Assembly: GCA_963722905.1 (NCBI GenBank)
Contig: CAVROT010000003.1
Coordinates: 1-64,000, forward strand
DNA from: CAVROT01 sp963722905
GTDB lineage: Bacteria; Pseudomonadota; Alphaproteobacteria; Rhodobacterales; Rhodobacteraceae
DNA: 64,000 nt
Reading direction: 5' to 3'
The notes below the pieces were generated by a model that made no database searches, was not told where the DNA came from, and worked only from the letters and a program-made list of their open reading frames with translations. A program made the position numbers and the translations under genes. Shown here piece after piece: positions 17,048-26,199 of this stretch. Every line of letters begins with the position of its first letter. Within the stretch, counting starts at the first letter, position 1.

Positions 17048-18262
17048 ATGACGGACGAGGCACGGGCGCGCGCCGCGAGAGCGGCCTTCGCTGCCGCCGT
17101 CGCCGCGGCGGAGCCTGGCGCGGCGGTCCGCGTCGCACTTGCCGCGCGCCCGCTGCCGGCCGTCGCCGGGCGCCGCATCCTGATCGCGGCCGGCAAGGCG
17201 GCGGCGCCCATGGCCCGGGCGCTGATGCCGACGGGGTGGGACGACGCCATCGTCGCCACCCATGTCGCCGCCGAGGTGGCGGGCGCGCGCGTCCATATCT
17301 GCGGCCATCCGACGCCCGACGCCGCGGGGGCGCGGGGAGCGGCCGGGATTCTGGCGCTGGCCGAGGGCGCGGGGCCGGACGACCTCATCGTGCTGGCGCT
17401 GTCGGGCGGTGCGTCGGCGATGTTGCCCGCGCCGGTCGCGGGCGTGTCGCTGGACGACAAGATCGCCGTGAACGACCTCCTTCTATCGGCGGGGTTCGAC
17501 ATCGGCCAGACGAACATGGTGCGTCAGGCGCTGTCGCGCCTCAAGGGCGGCGGGCTGGCCCGGGCAGCGGCGCCGGCGACGCTGGTGTGCCTTGCGCTGT
17601 CGGATGTGCCGGGGGACGATCCGCGCGTCGTGGGATCGGGCCCTGCGGCGCCTCCCATTGGACCGCCGTCGGCGGCGCTGGCCCTCCTGCGGTCCGCAGG
17701 GCTGGAGGACCGGCTGCCGCGCGCGGTGCTCGACCATCTCCGCACCGCGCGTCCCGCCCCGCCGACCCCCGGGGTGCGGCTGGAGATCGTGGGGTCGAAT
17801 GCCCGCAGCGCCGCGGCAGCCGCGGCGGCCGTCAGCGCATCCGGCAGCGCGTCCCTGACCGGCGACGTCGCGGATGCCGCCGCCGTCGTGGCGGCCGCCA
17901 TCCGCGATGCGCCCCCGGGCACGGCGCTGGTCTGGGGGGGCGAGACGACGGTCACGCTGCGCGGCGACGGGCGCGGCGGGCGCAATCAGGAGCTTGCCCT
18001 GCGGGTGGCGCTGGCACTGCGGGGACGATCCGGATGGACGTTCCTGTCCGGGGGAACCGACGGGCGCGACGGACCGACGGACGCGGCTGGCGGTATCGTC
18101 GACGGCGCCACGGCCGACCGCATCGCCGCCGCGGGGATCGATCCGGCTGAGGCTGCAAGGCGCAACGACAGCAACCCGGCACTCGCCTCGGCGGACGCCC
18201 TGCTGGTGACGGGTCCCACCGGCACCAACGTCGCCGACATCCAGATCGCGCTGATCGGCTGA
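17048..18262 (+). CDS. glycerate 2-kinase (MOFRL family)
   Basis: A 404-aa class II glycerate kinase (GckA/TtuD type) that converts D-glycerate to 2-phosphoglycerate with ATP. It shows the family N-terminal domain (RILIAAGKAAAPMARAL, LALSGGASAMLPAP) and the C-terminal MOFRL domain (GGRNQELALRVALAL, SGGTDGRDGPTDAAGG). The ATG at 17048 begins directly before the conserved part. The gene converges with the ABC ATPase gene, the ends being 17 bases apart. It probably serves glycerate entry to central metabolism and has no operon partner here. Confidence 0.9.
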   Translation: MTDEARARAARAAFAAAVAAAEPGAAVRVALAARPLPAVAGRRILIAAGKAAAPMARALMPTGWDDAIVATHVAAEVAGARVHICGHPTPDAAGARGAAGILALAEGAGPDDLIVLALSGGASAMLPAPVAGVSLDDKIAVNDLLLSAGFDIGQTNMVRQALSRLKGGGLARAAAPATLVCLALSDVPGDDPRVVGSGPAAPPIGPPSAALALLRSAGLEDRLPRAVLDHLRTARPAPPTPGVRLEIVGSNARSAAAAAAAVSASGSASLTGDVADAAAVVAAAIRDAPPGTALVWGGETTVTLRGDGRGGRNQELALRVALALRGRSGWTFLSGGTDGRDGPTDAAGGIVDGATADRIAAAGIDPAEAARRNDSNPALASADALLVTGPTGTNVADIQIALIG

Positions 18263-18279
18263 GGATCGACGCGGCGGAT

Positions 18280-19339
18280 CTAGCGAATGCGCATCCCGCT
18301 CGAACTCGTCGAACAGCATCGCGCGGCCCGCGTCGAAGGCAATGCCGACCCTCTGGCCGGCCGTGCTGCGGTCGTCGCCGCGCTCTTCCACGATGGTCCG
18401 GGTGCCGTCGTCGGCAACGAGATAAGCGTAGGAGACGCCGCCCAGCGCCTCGGTCAGTTCCACCCGGTGGCTGCTGCCTCCGGGGTCCAGCGACAGGTGC
18501 TCGGGGCGCAGGCCCAGGACGACCGGCGTGCCGTCGGCCGGGATCGTCACGGGCGGCGCCACGTCCGCGCCCAGCGACGGCACGGCCACGCGCCCGCCCG
18601 CGACCCGCCCCTCAATGAAGTTCATCGCGGGCGACCCTATGAAGCCCGCGACGAAGCGGTTGTCGGGATCGCGGTAGAGGTCCAGCGGGGCGCCGACCTG
18701 CTCGATCCGCCCGGCGCGCAGCACGACGATCTTGTCGGCGAGCGTCATCGCCTCGACCTGGTCGTGGGTGACGTAGATCATCGTCGCGCCGATCTCCTTG
18801 TGGAGGCGCGCGATCTCGACCCGCATCTCGACGCGCAGCTCGGCGTCGAGGTTGCTGAGCGGCTCGTCGAACAAAAACACCTCGGGGCCGCGCACGATGG
18901 CGCGCCCGATGGCGACGCGCTGCCGCTGGCCGCCAGACAGCGCCGCCGGCTTGCGCGCCAGATAGTCGTCCAGCTTCAGCACGCGGCTGGCCTCGGCGAC
19001 CTTGGCGGCGACCTCGGCCTTGGGATGCCCCGTCATCTTGAGGCCGAAGCCCATGTTCTGGGCCACGGTCATGTGGGGGTAGAGCGCGTAGGTCTGGAAC
19101 ACCATCGCCACGCCGCGCTCGGCCGGATCCTCGCGGGTGACGTCGCGCGTGCCGATGCGCATGGTGCCCGCCGTCGTCTCCTCCAGCCCCGCCACCATGC
19201 GCAGAAGCGTGGACTTGCCGCAGCCCGAGGGGCCGACGAAGACGCAGAACTCGCCGTCCTCGACCTCCAGATCGACACCGTGGATCACCTGCGTTTCGCC
19301 GTACTTCTTGACGACGTTCGACAGCGTGACGCCAGACAT
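18280..19339 (-). CDS. sugar ABC transporter ATP-binding protein, C-terminal frameshift
   Basis: A UgpC/MsmK-type ATPase energising a carbohydrate ABC importer. Walker A GPSGCGKSTLL, signature LSGGQRQRVAIGRA, Walker B EVFLFDEPLSNLDAELR and the switch His are present, followed by the TOBE region. Near the C-terminus the frame does not stop. It runs on as an unnatural tail to 17483, antisense to the glycerate kinase. Dropping one T from GAGTTCGAG (plus-strand AA at 18303-18304) would give the normal ending ESSGMRIR and a TAG at 18280. I give that as the intended end. The gene is divergent from the binding-protein gene, with 164 bases between. Confidence 0.8.
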
Positions 19340-19469
19340 CGCGGTCCTCCCCAGATCGGCGGGCTTGATCTTGGCCGGGCGGCGCCGTCTTATGCGGCCA
19401 TGAACCGGCGGCCGCCGCCATGCCCCGCGACCATGACGCGGCGCCCCCCCGGTTTCAACGTCAATAATA

Positions 19470-19483
19470 GGCCCCGAAGGGCC
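19470..19483 (+). promoter_or_regulatory. short stem-loop in the leader of the sugar-binding protein gene
   Basis: GGCCC-CGAA-GGGCC is a perfect 5-bp stem with a GNRA-like loop. It ends 9 bases before the ribosome binding site (GGGAGG) of the binding-protein gene at 19504. It could tune translation or mRNA stability. No clear operator for a sugar regulator is visible in this divergent region. Confidence 0.3.
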
Positions 19484-19503
19484 GGACCAAACGGGAGGAT
19501 ACC

Positions 19504-20793
19504 ATGCATCATTACCTGAGCGGCGCCGCGACGGCGCTGATCCTGACGGCGGGCGGCGCGTTCGCAGCCGCCCACGAGGGGCCGCTGACCGGCGATCTCG
19601 TCATCTTCTCCGACATGTCCAACCCCGCACCCCGCGCGGTGATGGAGGACATGGTCGCGCGCTTCGGCGAGATGCACCCCGACCTCAGCATCGAGCTGAC
19701 GGTCATCGACCGCGAGGCCTACAAGACCCAGATCCGCAACTTCCTGAGCGCCAACGCGCCGGACGTCGCCAACTGGTACGCCGGCAACCGCATGGCGCCC
19801 TACGTGGATGCCGGCCTCTTCGAGGACGTCAGCGACGTCTGGGACGAGCAGATGTCCGAGGAACTGGGATCGACCAAGTCGGCGCTGACGATGGACGACA
19901 AGCAGTGGGGCGTGCCCTACACCTACTACAACTGGGGGGTCTACTACCGGAAGGATCTCTACGAGGAATACGGACTGGAGGAACCGGCCGACTGGGAGAC
20001 GTTCAAGTCCAATTGCCAGACGCTGCTGGACAACGACGTCAAGTGCTTCACCATCGGGACCAAGTTCCTTTGGACCGCCGGCGGCTGGTTCGACTACCTC
20101 AACATGCGCACCAACGGGTTCGAGTACCACATGCAGCTGACCGCGGGCGAGATCCCGTGGACGGACGACGGCGTGAAGCAGACCTTCGCCAACTGGCGCG
20201 AGCTGATCGACATGGGCGCGTTCATCGACGACCACACCGCCTATTCCTGGCAGGAGGCGCTGCCCTTCATGGTCAACGGCGACGCCGCCGCGTACCTGAT
20301 GGGCAACTTCGCCGTGGCACCGCTGCGCGAGGCGGGGCTCAGCGACGACCAGCTGGACTACTACCAGTTCCCGGCCATCGCCGAGGGGGTCGAGATGGGC
20401 GAGGACGCGCCCACCGACACGTTCCACATCCCCAGCGGCGCCCAGAACAAGGACAACGCCAAGGCGTTTCTCAAGTTCGTGACCTCGGCCGAGAACCAGA
20501 CGATCATCAACGCGGCCGAGGAGTCGGACGGGTCGGGCAATGTCGTGACGCCGGGCCTCGGGCAGCTTCCTGTGAACTCCGCGTCGTCGGTCGGCGACGA
20601 CAAGTTCCTCGAAAAGGGGTTCGAGGTCCTGTCCGCAAAGGCGCCGGGCGGCATCGCGCAGTTCTTCGACCGCGACGCGCCTGCCGAGATGGCGCAGGTG
20701 GCGATGGAAGGCTTTCAGGAGTTCATGGTGCGGCCCGACAACCTGGACCAGATCCTCGACCGCCTGGAGAAGGCACGCGGACGTATTTACTGA
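19504..20793 (+). CDS. sugar ABC transporter substrate-binding protein
   Basis: A 429-aa extracellular solute-binding protein of family 1. It has a signal peptide (about residues 1-22, hydrophobic core then AFAAAHEG) and the typical lobes: LVIFSDMSNPAPRAVMEDMV, then DVANWYAGNRMAPYVDAGLF, then GVPYTYYNWGVYYRKDLYEEY. It would deliver oligosaccharides, probably alpha-galactosides given the neighbouring GH4 enzyme, to the two permeases at 22614 and 23986. GGGAGG precedes the ATG. Two unrelated genes separate it from its permease genes. Confidence 0.92.
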   Translation: MHHYLSGAATALILTAGGAFAAAHEGPLTGDLVIFSDMSNPAPRAVMEDMVARFGEMHPDLSIELTVIDREAYKTQIRNFLSANAPDVANWYAGNRMAPYVDAGLFEDVSDVWDEQMSEELGSTKSALTMDDKQWGVPYTYYNWGVYYRKDLYEEYGLEEPADWETFKSNCQTLLDNDVKCFTIGTKFLWTAGGWFDYLNMRTNGFEYHMQLTAGEIPWTDDGVKQTFANWRELIDMGAFIDDHTAYSWQEALPFMVNGDAAAYLMGNFAVAPLREAGLSDDQLDYYQFPAIAEGVEMGEDAPTDTFHIPSGAQNKDNAKAFLKFVTSAENQTIINAAEESDGSGNVVTPGLGQLPVNSASSVGDDKFLEKGFEVLSAKAPGGIAQFFDRDAPAEMAQVAMEGFQEFMVRPDNLDQILDRLEKARGRIY

Positions 20794-20827
20794 AGTAACG
20801 ATTACCGAGACCCCGGAGGCGACCGCC

Positions 20828-21829
20828 TTGACGAGAACAAGACCGTCGCCTCCGCAGGGCCCTCCGCCTGACGTGCATGTCGTCGTCCGGGAGGCCGGTG
20901 AGAGAACGGCTGCCGCCTGCCGCGATCTGGCGGCGGCCGAGGTGGGGGACGCAAATGTCACCACGATCCGCGAGGTTCCGTTCGCCCGCGCCCTGAAGGC
21001 CGGGCTGGCGCGCGGGGTAACGGCCGATCGGCGGTGGACCCTCTGCCTCGACGCGGACGTGCTGCTGCGACCAGGAGCAATTTCGGACCTCGTCGCCGCC
21101 GCCGACGCGATCGCACGCGAAGACCCCGACCATCTGGGCATCAGCGGTGTCGTCGCCGACAAGCTGCTGGGCCAGGTCAGGACCGCCGGAAACTCGCTCT
21201 ACCGGACCCGGCATCTGCCGCAGGCTCTCGAAATCGGGCCCTTCGATGCAGCCAAGGGGCGCCCCGAGACGCATCTGAAGCACGCCATGCGCCGCGCGGG
21301 GCATCCCTGGCGCGACATCGACACGATGGTCGGGCTGCACGACCACGAGCAGGCCTTCGCCGACATCTTCCGAAAGGTGTTCACGCACGGCCGTAAACAC
21401 GACCGCTTCATGACCTATTGCGAACGCTACTGGTCCCGGATGGCCGAAGACGACGCGGATTTGCGCGTGGCGCTCTGGTCGCTGAAGATATTCCGCATGA
21501 TCGACCGCTATGCGCCGCGTCCAGGTACCCGGCGGGACGAATCCATATCCATCGACCTGCGCGGCTATGCGGGGACGTTCGATGCTGTGCTGATCCCCGC
21601 CGGCATGACCGAGAAGCCACCGCTGGGCGACGTTGCGGATCTGGACGTCGGGGCGATGATTGCGGCGTTCCGCGAGGCGCCGGAGTACCTCAGGGACCGC
21701 CCCCTTGCCGCGGCCGAGGCGGCCGGCGGATTGCGGGCCCGCATCGCACGCCGGCGCCACCAGCCCGTCGTCGGCCGCCTGATCCACGCGCTGGCCGCGG
21801 CGCTGACCAGACGGCCCCGGGTCCGCTGA
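20828..21829 (+). CDS. glycosyltransferase-like protein (GT-A type)
   Basis: A 333-aa protein that looks like a family-2-type glycosyltransferase. After a Pro-rich start it contains VHVVVREAGERTAAACRDL and, near residue 75, the metal-binding-type motif LCLDADVLL. The C-terminal half is Arg-rich and weakly conserved. The start is a TTG at 20828 with GGAGG 8 bases upstream. Its stop overlaps the start of the sulfotransferase gene (TGATG), so the two are translationally coupled. Their location inside an ABC importer operon is odd. They may decorate a surface glycan. The acceptor is unknown. Confidence 0.6.
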   Translation: MTRTRPSPPQGPPPDVHVVVREAGERTAAACRDLAAAEVGDANVTTIREVPFARALKAGLARGVTADRRWTLCLDADVLLRPGAISDLVAAADAIAREDPDHLGISGVVADKLLGQVRTAGNSLYRTRHLPQALEIGPFDAAKGRPETHLKHAMRRAGHPWRDIDTMVGLHDHEQAFADIFRKVFTHGRKHDRFMTYCERYWSRMAEDDADLRVALWSLKIFRMIDRYAPRPGTRRDESISIDLRGYAGTFDAVLIPAGMTEKPPLGDVADLDVGAMIAAFREAPEYLRDRPLAAAEAAGGLRARIARRRHQPVVGRLIHALAAALTRRPRVR

Positions 21830-22479
21830 TGGCAAGCATCGACATCCCGTCGGCCAACGCGGTCTTCGTCCACGTTCCCAAGACGGCGGGATATTCGATT
21901 ACGACCGCCCTGCGAACGTCGCTTCCCGATACGGCGGACCATCCGACCCGCGACATGCGCCGCCCGCATGGCGCCGCCGAATACCTCGCGCGCAGGATCG
22001 GCCGCAGGACGTTCGAGAGGCGCTGGAGCTTCTGCTTCCTGCGCGACCCGTGGGACTGGACCGTATCGGGATACATCCACGTGACGCGGAACCAGCCGGC
22101 CTACGGCGACGCCGCGCCCGACTTCGCCGACTTCGTCCGCGGCGGCTGGAGGACGGGTCTGGCGCACAACCCGCATCCCAGGAAGTACCGGGATGCCTCT
22201 GTCCATGTCGCCTACCATACCCAGATCACACAGTCCGGGCATCTGTCTCTGGGCCTGAGGAAGCGCTGGGCGCCCATCGCGTTCTTTGCCCAGTTCGAAC
22301 GGCTCCAGGCCGATTGGGAGCGGATATGCGACCGTCTGGGCACCCCGATAGAGCTGCCACACCAGAACCGTTCGGACCGCGATGCCTACACCGACTATTA
22401 CACCGACGAGACACGCGAGATCGTCCGGCGGCGCAACGCCGATCTGATCGAGCGATTCGACTACCGGTTCGGCGGGTGA
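21829..22479 (+). CDS. sulfotransferase family 2 protein
   Basis: A 216-aa PAPS-dependent sulfotransferase-like protein. The 5'-phosphosulfate loop is VHVPKTAGYSITTAL near residue 15. The 3'-phosphate-binding motif is FCFLRDPWDWTVSGY near residue 70. Length suits the small bacterial sulfotransfer_2 group, which often sulfate glycans. It starts within the stop of the glycosyltransferase gene. The pair is therefore a small glycan-modification module placed between the binding-protein and permease genes of a sugar importer. Confidence 0.8.
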   Translation: MASIDIPSANAVFVHVPKTAGYSITTALRTSLPDTADHPTRDMRRPHGAAEYLARRIGRRTFERRWSFCFLRDPWDWTVSGYIHVTRNQPAYGDAAPDFADFVRGGWRTGLAHNPHPRKYRDASVHVAYHTQITQSGHLSLGLRKRWAPIAFFAQFERLQADWERICDRLGTPIELPHQNRSDRDAYTDYYTDETREIVRRRNADLIERFDYRFGG

Positions 22480-22613
22480 CGCCGCCTGCAATGTAGCCTC
22501 GTCGGCGGACCTTCGATCGCCGCTTGGGCCGGGGGACGCACCCGCTCCGGGCGGCGTTGATCAATCCGCGGGCGGGTGTAAGCTGCAACCGAGACGGGGC
22601 CGGCGGGGGACCG

Positions 22614-23537
22614 ATGACACACGCGACACTGCCAGACACCCATCCCCGCAGCCGGTCCTGGTGGCGGCGCAACCAGATCGGTCTGGCGCCATGGCTGTTC
22701 CTCGCGCCCGGCATGTTCTTCTTCGCCGTCTACGTGATCTACCCCATCTTCCAGAGCTTCAACATCTCGCTCTACGAGAGCGACGGCCTGTCCGAGGCCA
22801 CCTACGTCGGGATGCAGAACTACCGCGACCTGGCGGACGACCCCGCGTTCTACACCTCGCTGGGCAACAATGTCTGGTGGCTGGTGCTCTATCTGCTGGC
22901 GATCCCGGCGGGACTCTTCATCGCGCTGTTCCTCAACCAGACGGTGACGGGGATCCGCCTCTACAAGTCGCTGTTCTTCTTTCCCTTCGTCATCAGCCAG
23001 GTTGTCGTCGGGCTGGTCTTCACCTGGTTCTACGACCCGGCATTCGGCCTGCTGAACGTCATGCTGGGATGGGTCGGCGCGGGGCCGATCAACGTGCTGG
23101 GCGACCCCGACTACGTGACCTTCGGCATCATCGCGGCGGGGCTGTGGCCGCAGACGGCCTATTGCATGATCCTCTACCTGACCGGCCTGAACGCCGTGAA
23201 CCCCGAGCAGATCGAGGCGGGGCGCCTCGACAACGCGAAGGGATGGAAGATGCTGTGGTATATCGTCCTGCCGCAGCTGCGCCCGGCGACGTTCATCGCC
23301 TTCGTCGTCACCATCATCGGCGCGCTGCGCAGCTTCGACCTCATCTCGATCATGACCAACGGCGGGCCCTTCGGGGAAAGCCGCGTGCTGTCCTTCTACA
23401 TGTTCGAGGTGGCGCTGGGCGAATACGGGTTCCGCATGGGCTATGGCGCGGCAATCGCGGTGGTCCTGTTCCTCATCATGCTGGTCTTCATCGCCTACTT
23501 CCTGTGGTCGATGTGGCGCGAGGACCGGGGACGATGA
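22614..23537 (+). CDS. sugar ABC transporter permease (MalF/UgpA type)
   Basis: A 307-aa inner-membrane permease with six predicted helices and the EAA loop EAGRLDNAKGWKMLWYIVLPQLRPA that docks the ATPase. The ATG at 22614 was preferred because the conserved N-terminus (APWLFLAPGMFFFAVYVIYP) follows. Its stop overlaps the next gene (ATGA). It pairs with the permease at 23986 to form the translocation pore. Confidence 0.92.
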   Translation: MTHATLPDTHPRSRSWWRRNQIGLAPWLFLAPGMFFFAVYVIYPIFQSFNISLYESDGLSEATYVGMQNYRDLADDPAFYTSLGNNVWWLVLYLLAIPAGLFIALFLNQTVTGIRLYKSLFFFPFVISQVVVGLVFTWFYDPAFGLLNVMLGWVGAGPINVLGDPDYVTFGIIAAGLWPQTAYCMILYLTGLNAVNPEQIEAGRLDNAKGWKMLWYIVLPQLRPATFIAFVVTIIGALRSFDLISIMTNGGPFGESRVLSFYMFEVALGEYGFRMGYGAAIAVVLFLIMLVFIAYFLWSMWREDRGR

Positions 23538-23905
23538 CCCGCTCCGATGTCAATGCGCTCTGCGCCACCCACCCCGGCGCGGTCCTGTCGGGGCCGGGCG
23601 AGCTGGACGCATGGAAGGTCGGCGGAAAGATGTTCGCCTGCTTCGGCCATGTCGACACCCGCGCCGACAACACCGGCCACGTCGTCGTGCGCTGCGCGGA
23701 CGCCGAGATGGCGCGCATGCTGATCGACGCCGGCGCGGCGGGCAAGCCGGCCTATTTCCGCGGCGCCTGGGTCAGCCTCGACATCCCGTCGCTGGACGCG
23801 GACGAGGCCGCGCACCGCATCGCCGTCAGCTACGACGCCGTTCGGTCGGGCCTTACCAGAAAGGCGCAGGACGCCCTGCCGCAGCGTGACGGGGCCGGGA
23901 CATGA
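23534..23905 (+). CDS. MmcQ/YjbR family protein
   Basis: A 123-aa protein of the MmcQ/YjbR (CyaY-like fold) family. Typical features are PGAVLSGPGELDAWKVGGKMFAC, the GHVVVRCADAEMARML region and the C-terminal SYDAVRSGLTRKAQ. Function is poorly known, though a DNA-binding role has been suggested for the family. It overlaps the permease stop by four bases (ATGA), so it is co-translated with the transporter. The presence of such a gene between two permeases is unusual. Confidence 0.75.
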   Translation: MTRSDVNALCATHPGAVLSGPGELDAWKVGGKMFACFGHVDTRADNTGHVVVRCADAEMARMLIDAGAAGKPAYFRGAWVSLDIPSLDADEAAHRIAVSYDAVRSGLTRKAQDALPQRDGAGT

Positions 23906-23985
23906 GCGCGCGCCACCTCTCGACGGCGCGCAGACGGCCGGTCCCACACACCGGCCCACGGGCCATGGCTTAGGGCGCACGCGGC

Positions 23986-24834
23986 ATGTTCCCCACCCCC
24001 ATAGCGAAGACCTCGCGCACCTGGCAGTTGACCTACCAGTCTTTGCTGCCGCTGGCCCTGATCCTGTGGCTGGCGCCGCTCATCGCGGTCGCGGTGTTCT
24101 CGATCCGGCCCGATGCCGATTTCTCGAACGCGAACTATTGGGGCTGGCCGTCGTCCTTCGAGGGGGTGGAGAACTATTCCAAGGTCTTCCTCGAATCCCA
24201 GATGCCGCGCTATCTGCTCAACTCGGTCTTCATCACCGTGCCGACGGTGCTGGGCTGCATCGTGCTCAGTTCCATGACCGGCTTCGCTCTTGGGGTCTAC
24301 CGGTTCCGCGGCAATCTGTGGATCTTCTTCATGTTCGTCGCGGGCAACTTCGTGCCCTTCCAGATCCTCATGGTGCCGGTGCGCGACCTGACGCTGGACC
24401 TCGGCCTCTACAACACCAAGACGGGGCTGGTCCTCTTCCACATCGCGTTCCAGACCGGGTTCTGCACCCTCTTCATGCGCAACTTCATCCGCGCCCTCCC
24501 CTACGAGCTGATCGAGGCGGCGCGGGTCGAGGGCGTGGCCGAATGGCGCATCTTCTGGTTCGTCGTCCTGCCGCTGATGAAGCCGGCCCTGGCCGCGCTG
24601 GCCGTGCTGGTCTTCACCTTCATCTGGAACGACTACTTCTGGGCCGTCGTGCTGACGCAGGGGGTCGAGAGCCAGCCCGTCACCGCGGGCATCACCAGCT
24701 TCAACGCGCAGTACCGCGCCGCCTATCACCTGATGAGCGCGGGCAGCATCGTCGCAGCCCTGCCGCCCGTCGCCATGTTCTTCGCGATGCAGCGACACTT
24801 CATCGCCGGCCTGACGCTGGGCGCGGTGAAATGA
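23986..24834 (+). CDS. sugar ABC transporter permease (MalG/UgpE type)
   Basis: A 282-aa inner-membrane permease with six predicted helices and the EAA motif EAARVEGVAEWRIFWFVVLP. It is the second pore subunit of the importer, next to the GH4 gene by 18 bases. The ribosome binding site is weak, so translation may depend on the upstream genes. Confidence 0.92.
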   Translation: MFPTPIAKTSRTWQLTYQSLLPLALILWLAPLIAVAVFSIRPDADFSNANYWGWPSSFEGVENYSKVFLESQMPRYLLNSVFITVPTVLGCIVLSSMTGFALGVYRFRGNLWIFFMFVAGNFVPFQILMVPVRDLTLDLGLYNTKTGLVLFHIAFQTGFCTLFMRNFIRALPYELIEAARVEGVAEWRIFWFVVLPLMKPALAALAVLVFTFIWNDYFWAVVLTQGVESQPVTAGITSFNAQYRAAYHLMSAGSIVAALPPVAMFFAMQRHFIAGLTLGAVK

Positions 24835-24852
24835 GCCGCGGGCGCCCCTAGC

Positions 24853-26193
24853 ATGGTCAAGATCGCCTTCATCGGCGCCGGATCGACGATCTTCATGAAG
24901 AACATCGTCGGCGACGCGCTGCTCACGCCGGCACTGTCCGAGGCGACCGTGGCGCTGATGGACATCGACGCCACGCGGCTGGCCGAATCCGAAAGCGTCG
25001 CGCGCGCCATGGTCGCCGCGACGGGCGCCGGGGCGCGCATCGAGGCCACGACCGACCGCGCCCGCGCGCTGGACGGGGCCGACTTCGTCGTCACCGCGGT
25101 CCAGGTCGGCGGCTACCGTCCGTCCACGGTGATCGACTTCGACGTCCCGCGGGCGCACGGGCTGACCCAGACCATCGGCGACACGCTGGGCGTGGCGGGC
25201 GTCATGCGGGCGCTCAGGACCGTGCCCGTCCTCTGGGACGTGGCGGCCGACATGGCCCGGCTCTGCCCGGGCGCGCTGATGCTGCAGTACGTGAACCCGA
25301 TGGCGATGAACTGCTGGGCGCTGGCCGAGCGCCATCCGGCGCTGAACGTCGTCGGCCTGTGCCATTCGGTCCAGAACACCGTGGCCGAGATCGCGCATGA
25401 CCTCGGCATTCCCGCGTCCGAGATACGGCACCGCGTCGCAGGTATAAATCACGTAGCGTTCTTCCTGGACCTGAAGCATCGCGGGGTCAGCCTCTATCCC
25501 CGCCTGCGCGACGGCTACCGTGCCGGACGCCTGCCCAAACCGCCGCTCCTGATGCCGCGCTGCCCCAACAAGGTCCGCTACGAGGTGATGGAGCACCTGG
25601 GCTACATGTGCACCGAAAGCTCCGAGCATCTGGCCGAATACGTGCCCTGGTTCATAAAGCGCGGCCGGCCGGACCTGATCGGGGCCTTCGGCATCCCCAT
25701 CGACGAATATCCCCGCCGGTGCGAGGAACAGATCGCCGACTGGGGGGCCGGCGCACTCCGGGCGACCGCCGGCGATGCGGTGTCGGTGGCCAAGAGCCAC
25801 GAATTCGCGGCCGAGATCATGAACGCCGTCGTAACGGACGTGCCCCTTCGCATCACCGGCAACCTGCCCAACCGTGGCCAGCTTCCCCAGTTGCCAATGG
25901 GTGCGGTGGTCGAGACGCCGACGCTGGTCGACGCCAACGGCTGCCAGCCCACGGTGGCGGACGACCTGCCCCCGCAACTGGTGGCGCTGATGCGCAGCCA
26001 GATCAACGTGCAGGAGCTGACCGTCCGCGCGTTGATCGAGCAGGACGTCGAGCATGTGTACCACGCCGCGATGATGGACCCGCACACCGCCGCCGAGCTG
26101 GACCTGCGCCAGATCCGCGCTCTGGTGGACGATCTTCGCCGGGCGCACGGCGACTGGCTGCCCGGCTTCGCGCGCCTGGCGCGCGCGGCGTAG
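24853..26193 (+). CDS. melA: alpha-galactosidase, GH4 family (MelA type)
   Basis: A 446-aa GH4 glycosidase that cleaves by NAD-dependent redox elimination. The N-terminal Rossmann loop is KIAFIGAGSTIF. Metal ligands are the Cys of GLCHSVQNT and the His of AGINHVAFF, the pattern of MelA rather than of 6-phospho-glucosidases. It should hydrolyse imported melibiose- or raffinose-type sugars in the cytoplasm. It follows the permease gene and precedes dgoK by 6 bases, which ties the importer to galactose catabolism. Confidence 0.9.
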   Translation: MVKIAFIGAGSTIFMKNIVGDALLTPALSEATVALMDIDATRLAESESVARAMVAATGAGARIEATTDRARALDGADFVVTAVQVGGYRPSTVIDFDVPRAHGLTQTIGDTLGVAGVMRALRTVPVLWDVAADMARLCPGALMLQYVNPMAMNCWALAERHPALNVVGLCHSVQNTVAEIAHDLGIPASEIRHRVAGINHVAFFLDLKHRGVSLYPRLRDGYRAGRLPKPPLLMPRCPNKVRYEVMEHLGYMCTESSEHLAEYVPWFIKRGRPDLIGAFGIPIDEYPRRCEEQIADWGAGALRATAGDAVSVAKSHEFAAEIMNAVVTDVPLRITGNLPNRGQLPQLPMGAVVETPTLVDANGCQPTVADDLPPQLVALMRSQINVQELTVRALIEQDVEHVYHAAMMDPHTAAELDLRQIRALVDDLRRAHGDWLPGFARLARAA

Positions 26194-26199
26194 CCGTCG

